Below are positions 1-8,493 of a stretch of DNA of 45,175 nucleotides, piece by piece. The notes beneath the pieces are model-generated. The model was not told the origin of the DNA, did not search any database, and was given only the letters and a program-made list of their open reading frames with translations. The translations under genes and the position numbers were made by a program. The stretch comes from Liminaster sp964567855 (GTDB lineage Bacteria > Bacteroidota > Bacteroidia > Bacteroidales > UBA3663), in the NCBI GenBank assembly GCA_964567855.1, contig CAZMOE010000018.1:1-45175 (forward strand), given 5' to 3'. How positions within the stretch are numbered: position 1 is the first letter of the stretch; every line of letters starts with the position of its first letter.

Positions 1-45
1 CATTCGGGAAAATATGATTGTACAATAAAAGAAAGTTGCAGAAGA

Positions 46-660
46 CTATTTTCCAGCGCTCCCTTTTTCACTTCCCCGTGAAATCACTTGAATCAAATCG
101 GGAGAGATGTAATAGGCAGCGACGGCGGCAACGCCGGCAATGCTGACCACTACCCGCTTGCTGCGCTTGCCTTTCACTTTTAAGAGAGTGCCTTCGAGAC
201 CGTCCAGATTTCCGCCAATGATGCGAACGCGATCACCTTTTTCCAATTGAATTTCTTCGGGCGGAAAGTAAAGGACATCTTCTTCCAATTGACTGGCAAT
301 GCGGATAAATTCACGCATCTGCTGATCCGGGACGGTGATAATAACACGCCGGTCCCCGATTTTCCTTGTAACGAAATAGGTCGGATAACCGTATTGCGAC
401 TGTAAATCGGATTTGAAACTCTCTAAAATTTCTTTGGTAGTGTGTATAAAAACGAAATTGCTGATGGCGGAAACCAAAACACGCTCTTTATGGCCACGCT
501 TCATTTTAATGAGATAGCGCATCGGCACAAAAGCCTCGATACCTTGTATTTCCAATAATTCCTTTACCCGCAATTCCCGTCCGAAAACGGCATTCAAAAC
601 GAACCAAGAAAGATCGGTTTCAGGTTGATTCGGGAGGTTCTTTTCTTGCTGTATGGACAT
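46..660 (-). CDS. UpxY-family transcription antiterminator (NusG-like)
   Basis: A 204-residue NusG paralogue. The N-terminal half (about residues 17-115) has the NGN-domain start SWFVLNAVFGRELRVKELL and the middle stretch VSAISNFVFIH. A KOW-like segment follows at about 140-175 (GDRVRIIGGNLDGLEGTL). UpxY proteins of Bacteroides ride on RNA polymerase and prevent premature termination in the long untranslated leader of their own capsular polysaccharide operon, so that usually one capsule is made at a time. The family call rests on domain order and length. The gene lies downstream of a tyrosine recombinase on the same strand, the usual head of Bacteroidales capsule loci, so the polysaccharide genes should continue past base 1. 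A candidate promoter at 782-812 implies a leader of about 120 nt. The locus type (capsule or other exopolysaccharide) cannot be decided here. Confidence 0.85.
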   Translation of the reverse strand: MSIQQEKNLPNQPETDLSWFVLNAVFGRELRVKELLEIQGIEAFVPMRYLIKMKRGHKERVLVSAISNFVFIHTTKEILESFKSDLQSQYGYPTYFVTRKIGDRRVIITVPDQQMREFIRIASQLEEDVLYFPPEEIQLEKGDRVRIIGGNLDGLEGTLLKVKGKRSKRVVVSIAGVAAVAAYYISPDLIQVISRGSEKGSAGK

Positions 661-1024
661 ACCCTTAGCTCCATCAGAGTTTTATATTCTCTTGACTTAA
701 AGCAAATTAAATATTCATTGAAAGAAATACCAACCGTTGACTTCATACTTAAATACACTTTCTGCGGTAATTCTTCGGCAGCAAAGATATTGAAAATAAA
801 TAAAACATACAATTTTTTTCGTTTTTTATTTACTATTAATCTTAATTCGGCAATTTTCCCAAAAGGATCCAAGACGAAGACTATATTAAAAAAAGTTTCA
901 AAAGCCCCATCATTAGAATCAGGGAAAAGCAGCAAAGTGCTACTGACCGGCCATAACATCAGCAATTAAACAAAGACAAAATTGCCGGGGAAGAAGTCAC
1001 TCTTCCCCGACGCCGTCCATCCGG
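661..1024. other. Intergenic region, leader of the UpxY gene
   Basis: AT-rich 364-base gap between the recombinase stop and the UpxY start. It holds the candidate minus-strand promoter at 782-812 and, between it and the gene, an untranslated leader of the kind UpxY proteins act on. Open frames here overlap UpxY in other frames and show no protein character. I see no RNA gene or clear terminator. Confidence 0.5.
782..812 (-). promoter_or_regulatory. Bacteroidetes-type promoter for the UpxY gene
   Basis: On the minus strand TTGT, 19 bases, then TATCTTTG, against the Bacteroidetes consensus TTTG-N19-21-TAnnTTTG. The -7 box is exact and the -33 box has one mismatch. It would drive the UpxY gene starting at 660. 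Confidence 0.5.
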
Positions 1025-1957
1025 TCACAATATCGAAGCAATGACGGCCTGGTTGGCATCATCCACCACGGCGTGATGAAGCGATGAGAGATAGATCCGC
1101 GTCGTTTTCTCGGATGTGTGTCCCATCCCTTCGCTGATAACGGAGATCGGCACCTGCAACCGATGGGCCTGTGTGGCCCAGGAATGACGCGCCACATACG
1201 ACGAAAGCGAAGGGGACAAGGCCAAGCATGCCGAAAGGCGGTGCAAACATTTATTGTAGTTGTTCAATGCAGCAAGATACTGCCGGTAAGCCTGTACGGG
1301 GTCGTTGGCGCGAAGAAAGGGGAATAAATAAGGGGATGAGGGGTCGTTATAGCGTTCCAGGATCTCCTGCATACAGGGTTCGAGCCGGATCCAGAGTTGC
1401 TGCCCCGTCTTCCTACGCACATAGGAGAGCATCCGACAGGAAATATTCTCCTTCCTCAGGTATGCGATATCGACAAAGGCCATGCCGCGGGCGTAAAAAC
1501 TGAACAGGAAGACGTCGCGCGTACGCCGGAGCGCCGGCTGTCGTTGCAGGTCAGCCTCGCGCAGACGCATCAGCCATTGCCCATCGACTGCGCGCTTGCG
1601 GGTTTTGTCAATGCCCGTATAGACACGGCGGAAAGGGTCGGCGGCCAGCGGAATCCCGACCTCCGCAGCCTTATTGTAAAGCGCCCGCAGACATCGCATA
1701 TAGAACGAAAGCGTGTTGCGGCAAACGCCTCGGGCGGAAAGCCAGGCGGCATATCGTCCGACCAAGTCGCCGTCCCACTCGACGAACTTCAGTTCCCCTC
1801 CCTCCAGAAAAGCAGAGAAACTACGCCAGGTTTCCATATATTTGCGGGCACATCCCCAGCGCCCCTGTTCTTCCAATTTCGCGATTTCGCGCCGAACAAA
1901 CACACCGACCGATTTCCGTGCCGGTGAAAAAGACTTCTGTCCATCCTGTTTTCTCAT
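1025..1957 (-). CDS. Tyrosine-type site-specific recombinase (phage integrase family)
   Basis: A 310-residue recombinase with the two-domain layout of Bacteroidales XerC/D-like integrases. An N-terminal SAM-like core-binding domain (about 15-105, including RKYMETWRSFSAFL) is followed by a catalytic domain (about 125-310). Visible active-site elements are the first arginine in FYARGMAFVDIAYL, the box SSYVARHSWATQA with the second arginine and its following histidine, and the C-terminal GMGHTSEKTTRIYL with histidine and the nucleophilic tyrosine. The usual histidine of HxxR is replaced, as is common in Bacteroides relatives. It cuts and rejoins DNA at short sites. Next to UpxY it is more likely part of a capsule-locus head than of a mobile element, since no other transfer genes are seen. 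No invertible repeats were recognised nearby. Confidence 0.85.
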   Translation of the reverse strand: MRKQDGQKSFSPARKSVGVFVRREIAKLEEQGRWGCARKYMETWRSFSAFLEGGELKFVEWDGDLVGRYAAWLSARGVCRNTLSFYMRCLRALYNKAAEVGIPLAADPFRRVYTGIDKTRKRAVDGQWLMRLREADLQRQPALRRTRDVFLFSFYARGMAFVDIAYLRKENISCRMLSYVRRKTGQQLWIRLEPCMQEILERYNDPSSPYLFPFLRANDPVQAYRQYLAALNNYNKCLHRLSACLALSPSLSSYVARHSWATQAHRLQVPISVISEGMGHTSEKTTRIYLSSLHHAVVDDANQAVIASIL

Positions 1958-2273
1958 ATTATATAATATAAATAAAGGTAAATGTCACACGCGCAAAGAT
2001 CTCCGGGATAAGAAACCGACCCCAATATTTCCAGAAACTTTTATCGCTTGACCAGCACTCTAAAAAATGGCAAATGAACCGTAAAAACATTGTCAATGGG
2101 CTACAAAAAGAAACACTATTCCACAAAATAGCCATTTTTTTGTAATTCTGGTAACAAAACAGCCCTAATTTGCAACATTTTTTCATTCGTCGTTGGTTTA
2201 TCTTCAAAATCCGGCTATATTTGCCACCACATCTTTTTTCATGAAGTTATCATGCTAAGTATAAGGTTCGATT
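1958..2273. other. Divergent intergenic region between recombinase and LacI gene
   Basis: A 316-base AT-rich gap. It contains the LacI-gene promoter at 2193-2223. A matching minus-strand promoter for the recombinase was not convincing. Nothing else recognisable. Confidence 0.4.
2193..2223 (+). promoter_or_regulatory. Promoter for the LacI-family gene
   Basis: TTGG, 19 bases, then TATATTTG, a close match to the Bacteroidetes vegetative consensus, about 50 bases before the ATG at 2274. Confidence 0.6.
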
Positions 2274-3305
2274 ATGGTTGAAAGGAACAAAGTTACCATT
2301 TACGATTTGGCGCAACAGCTTAACACTACGGCATCGACCGTATCGAGGGCGCTGCAAAATAATCCGCGCATCAGTCTCAAGATGCGCTCGGCTGTGCAAG
2401 CGCTGGCCAAGGAACTCAATTACCAGCCTGATCCCGTGGCCCATCATCTGCGCACCGGCAAAGGACAGGTGTTGGGCATCATCGTGCCGCGCATCGACCG
2501 AAACTTTTTCGCCACCATCATCAGCTGTTTCCAGGAAACGGCTAAAAAGATGGGATACAGCGTCATCATCGCGGCCAGCAACGAGTCACAGGAAGAAGAA
2601 CAGAAAGCCGTCCACGCCATGTTGTCCAAAAAGGTTGACGGACTGGCCATCTCCCTCTCCATAGAATCTTCCAAGCAGCAATATGCCGAAGAATGCATGT
2701 TGCACAACACACCCATCGTCTTCTTCGACCGCGTCCCGCAGGCCAACGACATCGATGTGGTGACCAACGATAATTTCCAAATCGGATATGATGCCGTCGT
2801 GCAACTCTATAAAGCCGGATGTATGAAAATCGGACATTTTGCCGGCCCGCTTACACTGAAATCCTACATCGATCGCTTCAACGGTTATAAACAGGCGCTT
2901 CAGGATCTGGGGCTTATTTACAAAGAGGAATGGGTTTTCTCCAACAGCATCACGCTGGAGACCGGCACCGAAGCGGCACAAAAAATCCTTTCCATCGAAA
3001 ACCGGCCGGACGGTATTTTTTCGGCTGGCGATTTCTCGGCCATCACCGCCATCGACATTTTCAGACACAAGGGGTTACAGATTCCCCACGACATCGCCTT
3101 CATCGGTGTTGCCAATGAGCCGCTCGACAATTATCTGGGCACCCCGCTCTCTTCTTTCGACCTCCATCAGCAGCGCATCGGCGAGGTCACGGCACAGCTG
3201 TTGCTTTCCCGCATCAAGAACGACAACGAAGAACAGTTCAAAAAACCATCGAACATCATTGTCAAACACGATCTCATCCTGCGCGATTCGGCCATCAGGT
3301 CATAA
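2274..3305 (+). CDS. LacI/GalR-family transcriptional regulator
   Basis: A 343-residue repressor or activator of normal family length. Residues about 8-27 form the helix-turn-helix (TIYDLAQQLNTTASTVSRAL), followed by the hinge region (KELNYQPDPVAHHLRTGKG). A periplasmic-binding-protein-like effector domain fills about 60-338, with typical blocks VLGIIVPRIDRNFFATII, VDGLAISLS and PDGIFSAGDFSAITAIDIF. It should bind an operator as a dimer and respond to a sugar or sugar acid. Immediately downstream, on the same strand, lie kduI, kduD and a DUF4861 gene, so it most likely controls hexuronate catabolism. This target is inferred from position. The operator was not identified with confidence. Confidence 0.92.
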   Translation: MVERNKVTIYDLAQQLNTTASTVSRALQNNPRISLKMRSAVQALAKELNYQPDPVAHHLRTGKGQVLGIIVPRIDRNFFATIISCFQETAKKMGYSVIIAASNESQEEEQKAVHAMLSKKVDGLAISLSIESSKQQYAEECMLHNTPIVFFDRVPQANDIDVVTNDNFQIGYDAVVQLYKAGCMKIGHFAGPLTLKSYIDRFNGYKQALQDLGLIYKEEWVFSNSITLETGTEAAQKILSIENRPDGIFSAGDFSAITAIDIFRHKGLQIPHDIAFIGVANEPLDNYLGTPLSSFDLHQQRIGEVTAQLLLSRIKNDNEEQFKKPSNIIVKHDLILRDSAIRS

Positions 3306-3356
3306 GACCGTAACAAGAGGCATTTACGGATCATTTTCAATAATTATAAACAAAAA

Positions 3357-3388
3357 TTTCGTAATTCTCAAAGAAGTAGTTATATTTG
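3357..3388 (+). promoter_or_regulatory. Promoter of the kduI-kduD operon
   Basis: TTTC, 20 bases, then TATATTTG. The -7 box is exact and the -33 box has one mismatch. It sits about 75 bases before the kduI ATG and separates kduI from the regulator gene. The GC-rich GCGTCGC/GGCGGCGC stretch just downstream could contribute to regulation, but I could not define an operator. Confidence 0.55.
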
Positions 3389-3462
3389 CGTCGCTGTTAA
3401 GGCGGCGCAATTTCTTTTAGAGACTATTACACAATAATATAATTAACCGAAAAATTTTAGAA

Positions 3463-4305
3463 ATGAAAACAAACTACGAACTGCGGTATGCTTCCCATCC
3501 GGCCGATGCCAAACATTATGACACGGCCCGCAACCGCAAAGAATTCCTGATTCCCACCCTCTTCACAGCCGACGAAGTGAATATGGTCTATTCCATGTAC
3601 GACCGTATGGTTGTGGGCGGTGCCATGCCGGTCAACGAAGTGCTTCCGCTGGAGGCCATCGATCCGTTGAAGGCCGACTACTTCCTGACCCGTCGCGAAA
3701 TCGGTATTTTCAATGTCGGCGGCAACGGCACAGTGGAGGTCGACGGCGTGAAATTCGAACTCGGCTACAAAGAAGCTCTCTATTTAGGCCGCGGCGACCG
3801 CAATGTGACTTTTGCAAGCAACGACGCAGCCAATCCGGCTAAATTCTACTTCAATTCCTGCACGGCCCACACGACCTATCCGGACAAAAAAGTGACCAAG
3901 GCTGAGGCCAACATTCTGAAACTCGGCTCCATGGAGGGTTCCAACGACCGCGTCATCAACCGTATGCTCGTCAGCCAGGTACTGCCCACCTGCCAGCTTC
4001 AGATGGGTATGACCGAACTCGCACCCGGTTCTGTCTGGAACACCATGCCGGCACATACCCACAGCCGCCGCATGGAGGCCTACTTCTATTTTGAAGTTCC
4101 GAAGGGACAGGCTGTCTGCCACTTCATGGGCGAGCCACAGGAAACGCGCGTCATCTGGATGGAAGGCGAACAGGCCGTCCTCTCTCCCGAATGGTCTATC
4201 CATTCTGCCGCAGCAACCTCCAACTATACCTTCATCTGGGGTATGGGCGGCGAAAACCTCGACTACGGCGATCAGGATTTCTACAAGGAAAACGAACTGC
4301 GATAA
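3463..4305 (+). CDS. kduI: 5-dehydro-4-deoxy-D-glucuronate isomerase (DKI isomerase)
   Basis: A 280-residue cupin-fold isomerase, full length. It converts 5-keto-4-deoxyuronate, the unsaturated product of pectin or glycosaminoglycan lyases, into 3-deoxy-D-glycero-2,5-hexodiulosonate in the cytoplasm. The zinc ligands of the family are present: His198 and His200 in PAHTHSRRMEAYFYFE, Glu205 in the same block, and His247 in EWSIHSA. The N-terminal YASHPADAKHYDT is also typical. It is followed 98 bases later by kduD, which acts on its product. Expression is probably under the adjacent LacI-type regulator through the promoter just upstream. Confidence 0.96.
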   Translation: MKTNYELRYASHPADAKHYDTARNRKEFLIPTLFTADEVNMVYSMYDRMVVGGAMPVNEVLPLEAIDPLKADYFLTRREIGIFNVGGNGTVEVDGVKFELGYKEALYLGRGDRNVTFASNDAANPAKFYFNSCTAHTTYPDKKVTKAEANILKLGSMEGSNDRVINRMLVSQVLPTCQLQMGMTELAPGSVWNTMPAHTHSRRMEAYFYFEVPKGQAVCHFMGEPQETRVIWMEGEQAVLSPEWSIHSAAATSNYTFIWGMGGENLDYGDQDFYKENELR

Positions 4306-4311
4306 ACATAT

Positions 4312-4344
4312 CCGGAACCCATATCCCCGGGCCATCGGTTCCGG
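4312..4344. repeat. Inverted repeat between kduI and kduD
   Basis: CCGGAACC and GGTTCCGG face each other 17 bases apart, with a nested CCCCGG. There is no T-run, so it is more likely an mRNA-stabilising or attenuating hairpin than a full terminator. Confidence 0.4.
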
Positions 4345-4402
4345 GGATACCTCTTTCAACATTACTATCAGACAACCAACAATTTAATACACATAAATAC
4401 TT

Positions 4403-5200
4403 ATGTCAAATCCATTTTCACTGGAAGGTAAGATCGCACTCGTCACAGGTGCCTCTTACGGTATCGGATTCAACATCGCCAAGGCCTTTGCCGCCGCCGG
4501 CGCAACCATCGTATTCAACGATATCAAACAAGAACTCGTCGACAAAGGTCTGGCCTCTTATAAAGAAGAAGGCATCGATGCCCACGGTTATGTCTGCGAC
4601 GTAACCAACGAAGATCAGGTCACCGCCCTCGTAGCTCAGATCGAGAAAGAGGTAGGTGAAATCGACATTCTGGTCAACAACGCCGGTATCATCAAGCGCA
4701 TCCCGATGCACGAAATGAAGCGTGCCGAGTTCCAGCAGGTGATCGACATCGACCTCGTCGGTCCGTTCATCGTGGCCAAGGCCGTTCTTCCGTCCATGAT
4801 GCGCCGCCGTCATGGCAAGATCATCAACATCTGCTCCATGATGTCCGAACTGGGCCGCGAGACGGTTTCTGCCTATGCCGCAGCCAAGGGCGGTCTCAAG
4901 ATGCTGACCCGCAACATCTGCTCCGAATACGGCGAATACAACATCCAGTGCAACGGTATCGGCCCCGGCTACATCGCCACTCCTCAGACCGCACCTTTGC
5001 GTGAAATCCAGCCCGATGGCAGCCGTCATCCGTTCGACACCTTCATCTGCGCCAAAACTCCGGCCGGCCGCTGGCTCGACCCGGCCGAATTGGGCGGCCC
5101 GGCCGTCTTCCTGGCATCCGAGGCTTCCAATGCTGTGAACGGTCATATTTTGTATGTGGACGGAGGTATTCTCGCTTATATCGGAAAACAACCCAAATAA
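4403..5200 (+). CDS. kduD: 2-dehydro-3-deoxy-D-gluconate 5-dehydrogenase / gluconate 5-dehydrogenase (SDR family)
   Basis: A 265-residue classical short-chain dehydrogenase. The NAD-binding motif TGASYGIG is at 15-22 and NNAG at 92-95. The catalytic Ser145 (NICSMMSE), Tyr158 and Lys162 (AYAAAKGG) are intact. It interconverts 3-deoxy-hexodiulosonate and 2-keto-3-deoxygluconate, feeding the KDG kinase/aldolase route. The Bacteroidetes version often works as a gluconate 5-dehydrogenase, so substrate range is open. Its position straight after kduI supports the hexuronate role. The C-terminal part (DPAELGGPAVFLAS, VNGHILYVDGG) is standard for the family. It probably shares the kduI promoter. Confidence 0.94.
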   Translation: MSNPFSLEGKIALVTGASYGIGFNIAKAFAAAGATIVFNDIKQELVDKGLASYKEEGIDAHGYVCDVTNEDQVTALVAQIEKEVGEIDILVNNAGIIKRIPMHEMKRAEFQQVIDIDLVGPFIVAKAVLPSMMRRRHGKIINICSMMSELGRETVSAYAAAKGGLKMLTRNICSEYGEYNIQCNGIGPGYIATPQTAPLREIQPDGSRHPFDTFICAKTPAGRWLDPAELGGPAVFLASEASNAVNGHILYVDGGILAYIGKQPK

Positions 5201-5215
5201 GTTTTTATCATACAT

Positions 5216-5255
5216 TTGTGAGGCCATCACCCTTTGCAGGATAGTGGCCTCACAA
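5216..5255. terminator. Perfect 11-bp hairpin after kduD
   Basis: TTGTGAGGCCA and TGGCCTCACAA form a perfect stem with an 18-base loop between kduD and the DUF4861 gene. It lacks a clear T-run. It may be a weak terminator or processing site that lowers expression of the downstream gene. Confidence 0.45.
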
Positions 5256-5282
5256 GTTCGTTAAATCAAAACCGCTCACAAC

Positions 5283-6530
5283 ATGAAAAAACAGATTCTC
5301 TATTCCGTTTTGGCCACCGGAATGCTGGCAGCCTGCACTTCGCAGAAAAATGAACCGGCCATCACCTTTGCGGTTACCAATCCCATCGATCTGAATCGTG
5401 CGGAAGAACTGGTTACCGTAGATTATATCGCCATCAAAGACAGTCTTAAGCTCGCAACCGACGCCAGCCTCATCATTCTCGATGCCGCAGGCAAACAGGT
5501 ACCCTACCAGATAGCCGGCGACCAGCAGACCCTTCTGTTCCCCGCCACCGTAGCCGCCTCCGGCACCGCGCTCTATACTTTCAAAGCCGGCACACCGGAA
5601 ACATTCGAGGCCACCGTCTTCGGCAAACACTATCCGGAGCGTGTGGACGATATCGCCTGGGAAAACGAATACAGCGCCTATCGTCTCTACGGTCCCGCCC
5701 TGCAGGCTTCCGGCGAACGCGCATTCGGCTATGATGTCTGGACCAAGAGTGTCACCACTCCGGTCGTAGACGAACGTTACAGCAAGGAGCTGGGCAGCCA
5801 GAGCACGGTAGACTCGCTCAAAGCCGCCGGCAAACAGGATGAAGCCGCAGAATTTTATCACTCCGTCAGCTACCATGTGGACCACGGCACCGGTCTCGAT
5901 TGCTATAAGGTAGGTCCGACCCTTGGCGGCGGAACGGCAGCGATTTACGACAACGGCAAGATCATCTATCCGTATTGCTACAAGACTTATGAGATTCTTG
6001 AAAACGGTCCGCTCCGTTTCACCGTGCTCCTCTCCTACAACCCGACTCAGATCGGCAATGACATCGTAACCGAACACCGCATCGTTTCGGCCATGAAAGG
6101 TTCCCGCCTCAATTATTGTTCTGTAGTATATGACGGGCTGACCAAAGAAACAGAGGTTGTTACCGGTCTGGTTATCCATCCGGAAAATACCGACACTCTG
6201 GCCGTCAACACAGAAGAAAAATACATCGCTTACGCCGACCTCACCGACAATGTGAACAATGGTAACGGTGTCATTTATGTCGGCGCCGTATGCCCGACCA
6301 TGAAAGCGGCCCGTCCGGAATGGTTCACCACCGTTGAATCTACGAAAGAACGCGGCGGCGCCTCCGGTCACGTGATCTCCATTGCCGACTACCAGCCGAC
6401 TACTTCCTACGAATATTATTTCGGTTCCAGCTGGAGCAAGGGCGATATGCCTGACATGCAGACTTGGGAGACCTATCTGTCAGAATATTCCCAGAAACTT
6501 GCCAATCCGTTGCAGGTGGAAATGCAATAA
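5283..6530 (+). CDS. DUF4861 domain lipoprotein
   Basis: A 415-residue exported protein. The N-terminus is a lipoprotein signal (MKKQILYSVLATGMLAACTS) with the lipobox LAAC, so Cys18 should be lipidated. The rest is a DUF4861 domain, seen in Bacteroidetes near pectin, ulvan and glycosaminoglycan degradation genes. Recognisable features are ENEYSAYRLYGPALQ, DYHVD-like histidines in SYHVDHGTG, and the aromatic end TSYEYYFGSSWSKGD. Function is unproven; a role in binding or processing uronic-acid-containing glycans is inferred from kduI and kduD upstream. It follows kduD by 82 bases with a hairpin between and has a good terminator after it. Confidence 0.85.
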   Translation: MKKQILYSVLATGMLAACTSQKNEPAITFAVTNPIDLNRAEELVTVDYIAIKDSLKLATDASLIILDAAGKQVPYQIAGDQQTLLFPATVAASGTALYTFKAGTPETFEATVFGKHYPERVDDIAWENEYSAYRLYGPALQASGERAFGYDVWTKSVTTPVVDERYSKELGSQSTVDSLKAAGKQDEAAEFYHSVSYHVDHGTGLDCYKVGPTLGGGTAAIYDNGKIIYPYCYKTYEILENGPLRFTVLLSYNPTQIGNDIVTEHRIVSAMKGSRLNYCSVVYDGLTKETEVVTGLVIHPENTDTLAVNTEEKYIAYADLTDNVNNGNGVIYVGAVCPTMKAARPEWFTTVESTKERGGASGHVISIADYQPTTSYEYYFGSSWSKGDMPDMQTWETYLSEYSQKLANPLQVEMQ

Positions 6531-6616
6531 TGCGGCACCGGCGCCAGAAAAACCGGGGACCGTTTCAAGGTAAAACCTATCCCCCAAAGGTCAGGCGACC
6601 GATATAATGCCGATAT

Positions 6617-6655
6617 CTTTAAAGAGTCCGATTCCTCGTCGGGCTCTTTTCTTTT
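6617..6655 (+). terminator. Rho-independent terminator after the DUF4861 gene
   Basis: AAAGAG-TCCGA pairs with TCGG-GCTCTTT around a short loop and is followed by TTTTCTTTT. It ends the kdu block. Confidence 0.75.
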
Positions 6656-7070
6656 ACCCCGCAAGCATTGCTCCTGTGAAACAAGAACAGAAACCGGATA
6701 GCTGCATATATGAGATAAGAGGCAAGAACGATATCGACGTTATGCCCTATCACGACTTTCCCGACAAATAAACCATCGGTGCAAAGACAAATAACAACCA
6801 GTATCCGGACAACTTCAAGAAAAAAACTACAGATATTCGTCGTGTAAAACCGAACCGTAAAAACCTTTTACCAATATAGCAAACATATCGACATACAAGG
6901 CACGACGCAGTAAAAAGATAGTAAAATACCTCCTCCAACCGTCCACCCCGCACAATCAAGTCAAAAACATTTGCAACCTCTACTTTTCAATGCACTTTTT
7001 GCATTCCCCTTGCCGGTTGTTTATTTCAATTATCGGCGGGGTATCTCTCCATGAATCTGATATTTTTTTC

Positions 7071-7078
7071 TAAATTTG
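7071..7078 (+). promoter_or_regulatory. Candidate -7 box for the nqr operon
   Basis: TAAATTTG, an exact TAnnTTTG, about 50 bases before the nqrA ATG. No good TTTG was found at the right spacing upstream, so this is a partial match only. Confidence 0.4.
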
Positions 7079-7127
7079 CAACCGTTTATTGTGTTAATTA
7101 TATTTTCATTCAACTAATTCATATTTA

Positions 7128-8477
7128 ATGGCAAGTGTGATCAAGCTCAGAAAAGGTTTGGACATCAACTTGACGGGACAACCGGAAATGAAATACACGA
7201 GCATCAAGGATGACGGTAAGTTCACCCTCGTGCCCGATGATTTTACCGGTATTACCCCGAAAGTCGTTGTCAAAGCCGGTGACATCGTCCAGGTGGGCAC
7301 ACCCCTCATGGTCGACAAACTTCACCCGGAAATCAAGTTCGTCAGTCCCGTTTGCGGTACCGTTGAGGCCGTAAACCGCGGTGAGCGACGCAAAGTGCTC
7401 GGCATTGTGGTAAAAAAAGACAGCCAGAACACGAGTGTTAACATCCAAGCTATCGGAACAGCAGCTTCGGCCGAAGAAATCAAAAACGCCATGCTGGAAG
7501 CCGGCGTTTGGCCTTACATCAAGCAACGCCCCTACAACACGGTGGCTAATCCGGCCGACAGCCCTCGCGACATTTTCGTGAGCGCATTCGACTCGGCACC
7601 GTTAGCCCCTGACTTCGCTTTTGCAGTAAAAGGCGATGAAGATGCTCTCCAGACAGCCATCTCCGCACTGGCAAAACTGACCACAGGAAAGGTTTACGTA
7701 GGCGTAAAGGCCGGCTACAACCTCCAGTTGAAAGATGCCGTGATTACCGCTTTCGACGGTCCTCACCCGGCAGGTAATGTAGGTATACAGATTAACCATA
7801 CCAAGCCCATTAATAAAGGCGAAATCGTATGGACAGCCAGCGCTTATGACCTCATCATCGTCGGCCGCGCCCTGCAAGGCAAACTCGATTTTACCCGCAC
7901 CGTCAGCGTGGCCGGCTCTGAAATCGTCAGTCCCGCATGCGTGAAAGTAACGGCCGGAACCAGCATCGCCGCTATCGTGGCAGGAAAGGTCAAAGGCGCA
8001 GACTACACCCAACGTTATATCTCCGGTAACGTCCTCACCGGCGCCAACGTCGGCAAAGAGGGAACACTCGGTTTTTACGACAACACGGTTACCGTTATCC
8101 CCGACGGTGGTGAGAACGCAGAACTCTTCGGCTGGGCCACTCCCGGTCTGAACCGTTACAGTACCAGTTTCTCAAGCCTTTCGGCTCTGAAAAACCTTTT
8201 CTGCAAGAAATCCTGGACATTAGACGCCCGGCTGAAAGGCGGCCGCCGCGCCCTGATCGTTTCCGGCGAATGGGAAAAGGTCTTCCCGATGGATATTTAT
8301 CCCGAACACCTTTATAAAGCAGTGCTGGCCTATGATATCGACAAGATGGAGGCACTCGGCATCTATGAGGTGGCTCCGGAAGACTTCGCCCTGTGTGAAT
8401 TTGTTGACGCATCTAAAACAGAAATTCAAAAGACCATTGCCGATGGCTTGGCCCGTTTGAAGAAAGAAATGGAATAA
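7128..8477 (+). CDS. nqrA: Na+-translocating NADH:quinone reductase subunit A
   Basis: A 449-residue cytoplasmic-side subunit of the Na+-NQR complex, which passes electrons from NADH to quinone and pumps sodium out. The start MASVIKLRKGLDINLTGQPE and the block DDFTGITPKVVVKAGDIVQVGTPL are typical of the N-terminal barrel-sandwich region. Later blocks such as GPHPAGNVGIQINHTKPI and SGNVLTGANV match the family. NqrA carries no redox cofactor and helps form the quinone site. It is first of six genes in the canonical order A-F, with nqrB 16 bases later. This complex is the usual entry point of electrons into the respiratory chain in Bacteroidales. Confidence 0.97.
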   Translation: MASVIKLRKGLDINLTGQPEMKYTSIKDDGKFTLVPDDFTGITPKVVVKAGDIVQVGTPLMVDKLHPEIKFVSPVCGTVEAVNRGERRKVLGIVVKKDSQNTSVNIQAIGTAASAEEIKNAMLEAGVWPYIKQRPYNTVANPADSPRDIFVSAFDSAPLAPDFAFAVKGDEDALQTAISALAKLTTGKVYVGVKAGYNLQLKDAVITAFDGPHPAGNVGIQINHTKPINKGEIVWTASAYDLIIVGRALQGKLDFTRTVSVAGSEIVSPACVKVTAGTSIAAIVAGKVKGADYTQRYISGNVLTGANVGKEGTLGFYDNTVTVIPDGGENAELFGWATPGLNRYSTSFSSLSALKNLFCKKSWTLDARLKGGRRALIVSGEWEKVFPMDIYPEHLYKAVLAYDIDKMEALGIYEVAPEDFALCEFVDASKTEIQKTIADGLARLKKEME

Positions 8478-8493
8478 GAGAGGAGACAGACAA

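Larger units (their letters stand above)
6531..7127. other. Intergenic region before nqr
   Basis: About 600 bases. It begins with the terminator at 6617-6655 and ends with the candidate nqr promoter at 7071-7078. The middle (about 6660-7060) is AT-rich with only short open frames that have no coding character. No RNA gene recognised. Confidence 0.4.

Noticed and set aside
625..969. Plus-strand open frame upstream of UpxY
   Set aside because: It overlaps the UpxY start and the candidate promoter, and the peptide has no family resemblance.
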